Shown piece by piece: positions 40,166 through 42,212 of a stretch of 42,212 bases of DNA (the first letter of the stretch is position 1; every line of letters starts with the position of its first letter). A program made the position numbers and the translations under genes. Under the pieces are notes generated by a model. It saw only the letters and a program-made list of their open reading frames with translations. It did no database searches and was not told where the DNA came from. The DNA comes from JOPF133 sp052144935 (GTDB taxonomy: Bacteria > Acidobacteriota > Terriglobia > Bryobacterales > Bryobacteraceae): the NCBI GenBank assembly GCA_052144935.1, contig JBKQPR010000116.1, positions 1 to 42,212 on the forward strand, given 5' to 3'.

Positions 40166-40356
40166 GGGTCGATTGTGCGGCAGGCGAAGCGTGGGGAGGC
40201 ACGGAAAGGGATGAGCGGCGCGGGAGAGGGACCAGTGGCTGAGACACGCCAGAAGTCAGAAGCAAACTCACGCCGTGCGGAGAGGGTGCCCAACGATTTC
40301 CGGCGCTGTGTGAGGCCCTCGACCGGCGGAATGGATAGCACAGTCCGGTATGCCGC

Positions 40357-41493
40357 TTACTGCACCGAATTGAGATAGGCGATCAGATCGGCGACTTCCT
40401 GCGCGTTGCGGAACACGGGCCAGGCGATGCCGGCTTCCTTCATGCGCCGCAGCATCTGCGGGCCGTGACGCCAGAGAGCGGACATGATGGAGACCTCCGA
40501 GTACTGCCTCGCCTGGCCCGGCAGTTGCGGCGCGCCGTGCGATCCTCCGGCGTGGCAATCGGCGCAGCGGCGCTCCTCGAAAACCTTTTTCCCTTCCGCC
40601 ACGCCGCCGCCTGCGTAGACGAACTGGCGCATCCAGAGATAGCTCAGGAGGCTGCGCATCTCCTCTTCGGAGAGCGCCGGCGGCGGCTGCATCATGCGAG
40701 GCGCATGGTTCCACATATCGACGGCGATATCGGTCAGGGTCATATTGTGCAGCCGGTCTTCGAGCGCCAGGGATCCCGTGTGGCAGTGCGCGCAGCCTTT
40801 GGATTGGAACACGCGCTGACCGCCGGCGCCGCTGGTGTTGGAAAAATGCAAGGCCAGCTCGCGCGTTTCGGGCAGGGACCGCAGGTACGCCAGAATGTCA
40901 TCCAGTTCGCCGGTGGTCAGCGCCTGCCACTCGATGCCGCGGCGCGCAAAGGACTGGCGCATGCGGTAGCTGTGGTTCCACATCTGGCGCACCAGGAGAA
41001 TGGGATCGGCCAGCGACTCCCAGCGGACCACCGGCGGAGCGCCCTCGGCGCGCGAATCTTGGATTCCGTGGCAGGCGCCGCACTGGCGCGAGGCGAAGGT
41101 CTGTTGGCCGCGGGCAGCGTCGCCGGGGCGGTCGAAAAAACGCGCGGAGTAGAAAAAAGCGAACAGATCGGCGGCGTCGCCGGCCGTGAGCCGGGGCGGC
41201 TGGATGCCGGAGGCGTCCATGGCTCCCCACATCACCGGCGCGTGGTTCCACATAGTGCTGGCCAGTTGGGCCGGCGTGTAGTTGCGGTTGACACTGCGGC
41301 CCAGATCGATGCCGACTTTGCCGCCGTTGCCGTTCACGGCATGGCAGCGCACGCACTGCTGGCTTTGGAAGAGCCGCGCGCCGCGCGCCGAATCGCCGGG
41401 AATCACGGGAAGGACGGCTGCCCGCGCGGTCAGGAGCAAGGCGGTCGCCACCACTGTGAAACGCACGAGAGTCCTGCCATAGTTGGTATCCAT
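40357..41493 (-). CDS. secreted tetraheme cytochrome c, four repeated modules
   Basis: A 378-residue exported protein; residues about 8-26 are a signal peptide (LVRFTVVATALLLTARA). Four heme-binding motifs are seen: CVRCH (47-51), CGACH (138-142), CAHCH (234-238) and CADCH (310-314). Each is followed 27-35 residues later by MWNHAPVM, MWNHSYRM, MWNHAPRM and LWRHGPQM, so the protein is four copies of one module of about 90 residues. A Met or His in that motif may be the second ligand of the heme iron. It would carry electrons outside the inner membrane. Neighbours do not show its partner. The ribosome site is weak. Confidence 0.9.
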   Translation of the reverse strand: MDTNYGRTLVRFTVVATALLLTARAAVLPVIPGDSARGARLFQSQQCVRCHAVNGNGGKVGIDLGRSVNRNYTPAQLASTMWNHAPVMWGAMDASGIQPPRLTAGDAADLFAFFYSARFFDRPGDAARGQQTFASRQCGACHGIQDSRAEGAPPVVRWESLADPILLVRQMWNHSYRMRQSFARRGIEWQALTTGELDDILAYLRSLPETRELALHFSNTSGAGGQRVFQSKGCAHCHTGSLALEDRLHNMTLTDIAVDMWNHAPRMMQPPPALSEEEMRSLLSYLWMRQFVYAGGGVAEGKKVFEERRCADCHAGGSHGAPQLPGQARQYSEVSIMSALWRHGPQMLRRMKEAGIAWPVFRNAQEVADLIAYLNSVQ

Positions 41494-42212
41494 GATTCGC
41501 AGATATTTTGATTATCGCGGAAAGTTCCAGGCAATGCGAGAGCCGTTGCTCAAGGACCCCTCGCAGCCGAGTCGGAGAGCCGAACCGCCGGCGGATCTAA
41601 GGATAGGCGAAGATAGATCTTTCGAAACTCTTTCCGAGTGTCCGACTTATCCGGCCAATCTCTGCCCGATCCATTATGGCGGCGCGGGGAGTCACTCAAG
41701 ACCGCTCACGACCATTCTGCACAGTGAAGGCGGGGACTGCAAGAGCTCTTTGGTGAGACCTGACCACCAACCTCGCGATCCCACCGAGACCGGGCTTCGG
41801 GGGCCTCTCTGGTAAGACAGCTCGAACGAAAAGAAGAAATGAAAGCCTATCCATCGGACCTTGAGGGCTTCGTCCAGCAGACAGCCTCCATGAAAGATTG
41901 GCCGTATTAAAACGACGATACGGCCCGGAGCCGGAGATCCAAGCCAATTCCGCGTCTAGCTAGTTTCTGTCGCGAAACGGGTGGAGATCAACTTATTGAG
42001 ACATGGCCTATAGGCAGGCTACCGCCAAGTGGTTTTATCGATAATTTTAAAACGACAATTAGGACGTGTCAAGCTCTTCCAAACATTATCTGCAATTCAG
42101 ACAGTGGGGGGTGCGAAACGGCTTTGGCAGGGTGAGTGGGTCGTCGACGCCGGATCTTTGGGGCTTGGGAGGAGATGGTTGAGAGGAGGGTGGGGCGCCC
42201 CGCGGGAATGCG
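41494..42212. other. right edge of window, no recognisable gene
   Basis: Nothing here looks like a protein: the longest frames (41483-41815 plus, 41696-41947 minus) overlap and match no family. A hairpin GGCCGTAT-10 bases-ATACGGCC lies at 41900-41925. The sequence from about 42000 is AT-richer than the window average. Confidence 0.5.

Noticed and set aside
28051..41660. 15-bp identity CTTATCCGGCCAATC at 28051-28065 and 41646-41660, which first looked like ends of one large mobile element
   Set aside because: One or two 15-bp matches are expected by chance in a 42-kb window, flanking bases do not agree, and no transposase or integrase lies between.
1..42212. tRNA, rRNA or riboswitch genes
   Set aside because: I looked for T-loop motifs (GGTTCGAATCC-like) and known rRNA and riboswitch cores by eye and found none that could be supported; single GTTCGA matches lack a cloverleaf.

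Overview
The window looks like a piece of a large, GC-rich genome of an acidobacterium of the Solibacter/Bryobacter type (Acidobacteriota, Bryobacterales). The evidence is two orphan FtsX/MacB-type permeases of the ADOP family, a secreted SBBP beta-propeller protein with a Solibacter-type C-terminal domain (TIGR03437), a Ser/Thr kinase fused to TolB-like and TPR domains, a TIGR02999-like ECF sigma factor, many Tat- or Sec-exported enzymes, and abundant short hairpin repeats. The genus assignment is inferred from gene families only.

Layout. (1) 0.6-7.7 kb: a LysR regulator diverges from gltB-gltD, the two subunits of NADPH glutamate synthase. The gltB/gltD junction carries a partial tandem duplication of the gltD 5' end. 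(2) 7.7-11.8 kb: an exported serine beta-lactamase-like hydrolase, repeat-rich spacers, a consensus-like parS site (10421-10436), a 69-residue protein and a GNAT acetyltransferase. (3) 11.8-14.5 kb: an exported alpha/beta hydrolase, a Tat-exported mannonate-dehydratase-like protein and a truncated Tat protein ending at an array of four hairpins. (4) 14.5-26 kb, mostly minus strand: ADOP permease, metallophosphatase, DUF2809 membrane protein (plus strand), SBBP protein, a second ADOP permease followed by the tail of a lost paralogue, and a sulfatase. (5) 26-28.9 kb: a decayed stretch with a threonine-dehydratase 5' fragment, a small membrane protein, a 23-bp inverted repeat and the 3' half of an MFS transporter. 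(6) 28.9-31.5 kb: acetyl-CoA synthetase, then a ParD/ParE-like toxin-antitoxin pair bracketed by a 23-bp direct repeat that encodes the C-termini of both Acs and the toxin. (7) 31.5-37.5 kb: a secreted esterase-like protein, a frameshifted kinase/TolB/TPR protein, a DinB protein, a small secreted protein and the ECF sigma factor. (8) 37.5-41.5 kb: a tightly overlapping hydrolase - LytS-type kinase - LytTR regulator operon and a tetraheme cytochrome c. The last 0.7 kb has no recognisable gene.

Functional links: the LysR gene next to gltBD resembles the GltC/gltAB arrangement of Bacillus. The MFS remnant probably once supplied a carboxylate to Acs. The hydrolase and two-component genes are translationally coupled. 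The most unusual feature is the number of small perfect hairpins, several of which sit at the edges of broken or duplicated genes (gltB/gltD, the Tat protein, the threonine-dehydratase fragment, the MFS fragment). The strongest single observations are this association, the direct-repeat-bracketed toxin-antitoxin pair and the parS-like site.
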